Virus record (IMG/VR): IMGVR_UViG_3300027971_000112
Span: 1-37,187 of that record
Direction: 5' to 3' (one strand)
Length of the DNA stretch: 37,187 nt
From: a virus
Shown: positions 36,941 through 37,187 of the stretch, piece after piece
How the letters are laid out: each line of letters opens with the position of its first letter
How positions within the stretch are numbered: the stretch's first letter is position 1
Notes under the pieces: generated by a model
What the model was told of the DNA's origin: nothing
Seen by the model: only the letters and a program-made list of their open reading frames with translations
Database searches by the model: none
Made by a program: the position numbers and the translations under genes

Positions 36941-37187
36941 ATGATAACACAATTATTATTATGGATGATTATGGCTTATGGGATGACCAACATAATCGTT
37001 TACGGAAGTATCTTTAATGGACCGAGAAATTCCATTAACAAATCATCAAACACACCAAATTTTCCTTTTAGAGGGTTTTTTATATTTTTGAGTGATATGA
37101 TTAAATGTATGATGTGTGCATCGGTATGGATAGGGTTCTTTTTTGGTCTTGTCTTATATTCACCAGTACACGAAATGTTAGGGGTTC
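36941..37187 (+). CDS. Small membrane protein with MCxxCxxxW motif (3'-truncated by window)
   Basis: 82 residues from the ATG, 1 base after the previous stop; continues past the window. The first ~25 residues are hydrophobic (LLLWMIMAYGMTNIIVYGSI), and a second hydrophobic stretch follows KCMMCASVWIGFFFGLVLYS. The region between is basic and carries the Cys pair. The CMMCxxxW pattern recalls small membrane proteins widespread in phages of Bacteroidota and related hosts. Two or more membrane passes are likely. Possible roles include lysis or membrane-linked processes, but nothing in the sequence decides this. Confidence 0.6.
   Translation, partial: MITQLLLWMIMAYGMTNIIVYGSIFNGPRNSINKSSNTPNFPFRGFFIFLSDMIKCMMCASVWIGFFFGLVLYSPVHEMLGV

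Overview
This window reads as part of a large, AT-rich, contractile-tailed bacteriophage genome (myovirus type) that infects a member of the Bacteroidota, most likely a flavobacterium. The phage identity rests on baseplate wedge proteins of the T4 gp25 and gp6 type, followed by a block of tightly packed structural genes. The replication and nucleotide genes are also phage-like: class I ribonucleotide reductase, primase, Mre11-type nuclease, PD-(D/E)XK nuclease and a RuvC-like resolvase. The host inference rests on surface-adhesin modules typical of Bacteroidota (SprB-type repeats, BspA/DUF285 repeats, PKD folds), on the absence of Shine-Dalgarno sequences, and on a TTTG-N19-TAnnTTTG promoter. 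No integrase, transposase, tRNA or CRISPR array was seen.

Layout. (1) 1-2043: the 3' part of nrdA, ended by a strong hairpin terminator. (2) 2128-20795, plus strand: nine structural genes with mostly 1-4 bp spacing: gp25-like, gp6-like, a 1747-aa protein with a multi-pass hydrophobic block, four less recognisable structural proteins, a gpI-like tail protein and a 1066-aa adhesin built from SprB-type repeats and a Pro-Thr linker. A bidirectional terminator at about 20801-20827 ends this unit. (3) 20826-33275, minus strand: a RuvC-like resolvase and seven fibre or adhesin genes carrying SprB, BspA/DUF285 and PKD modules and Pro-Thr linkers. One 60-aa gene (28215-28397) runs the other way inside this block. 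(4) 33363-37187, plus strand: primase, PD-(D/E)XK nuclease, zinc-ribbon protein, Mre11/gp47-like nuclease, a 34-aa ORF, a protein of Val-Glu/Lys-Glu-Val repeats, and the start of a membrane protein.

How it fits together. The plus-strand late genes build the baseplate and the proximal part of the adsorption apparatus. The minus-strand block looks like a toolbox of exchangeable receptor-binding or surface-decoration proteins. Two of its proteins clearly share an N-terminal domain and two more may do so; distal modules vary, and the linker DNA is low-complexity and repeated in both orientations. The right-hand genes serve DNA replication and recombination. Promoter-like sequences fall into two groups: a host-consensus form before the primase, and a variant with A in place of G in both boxes (TTTA-N17-19-(T)ATATTTAT) before late and fibre transcription units. 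This suggests an early/late promoter switch. These regulatory ideas come from reading by eye and have not been tested statistically.
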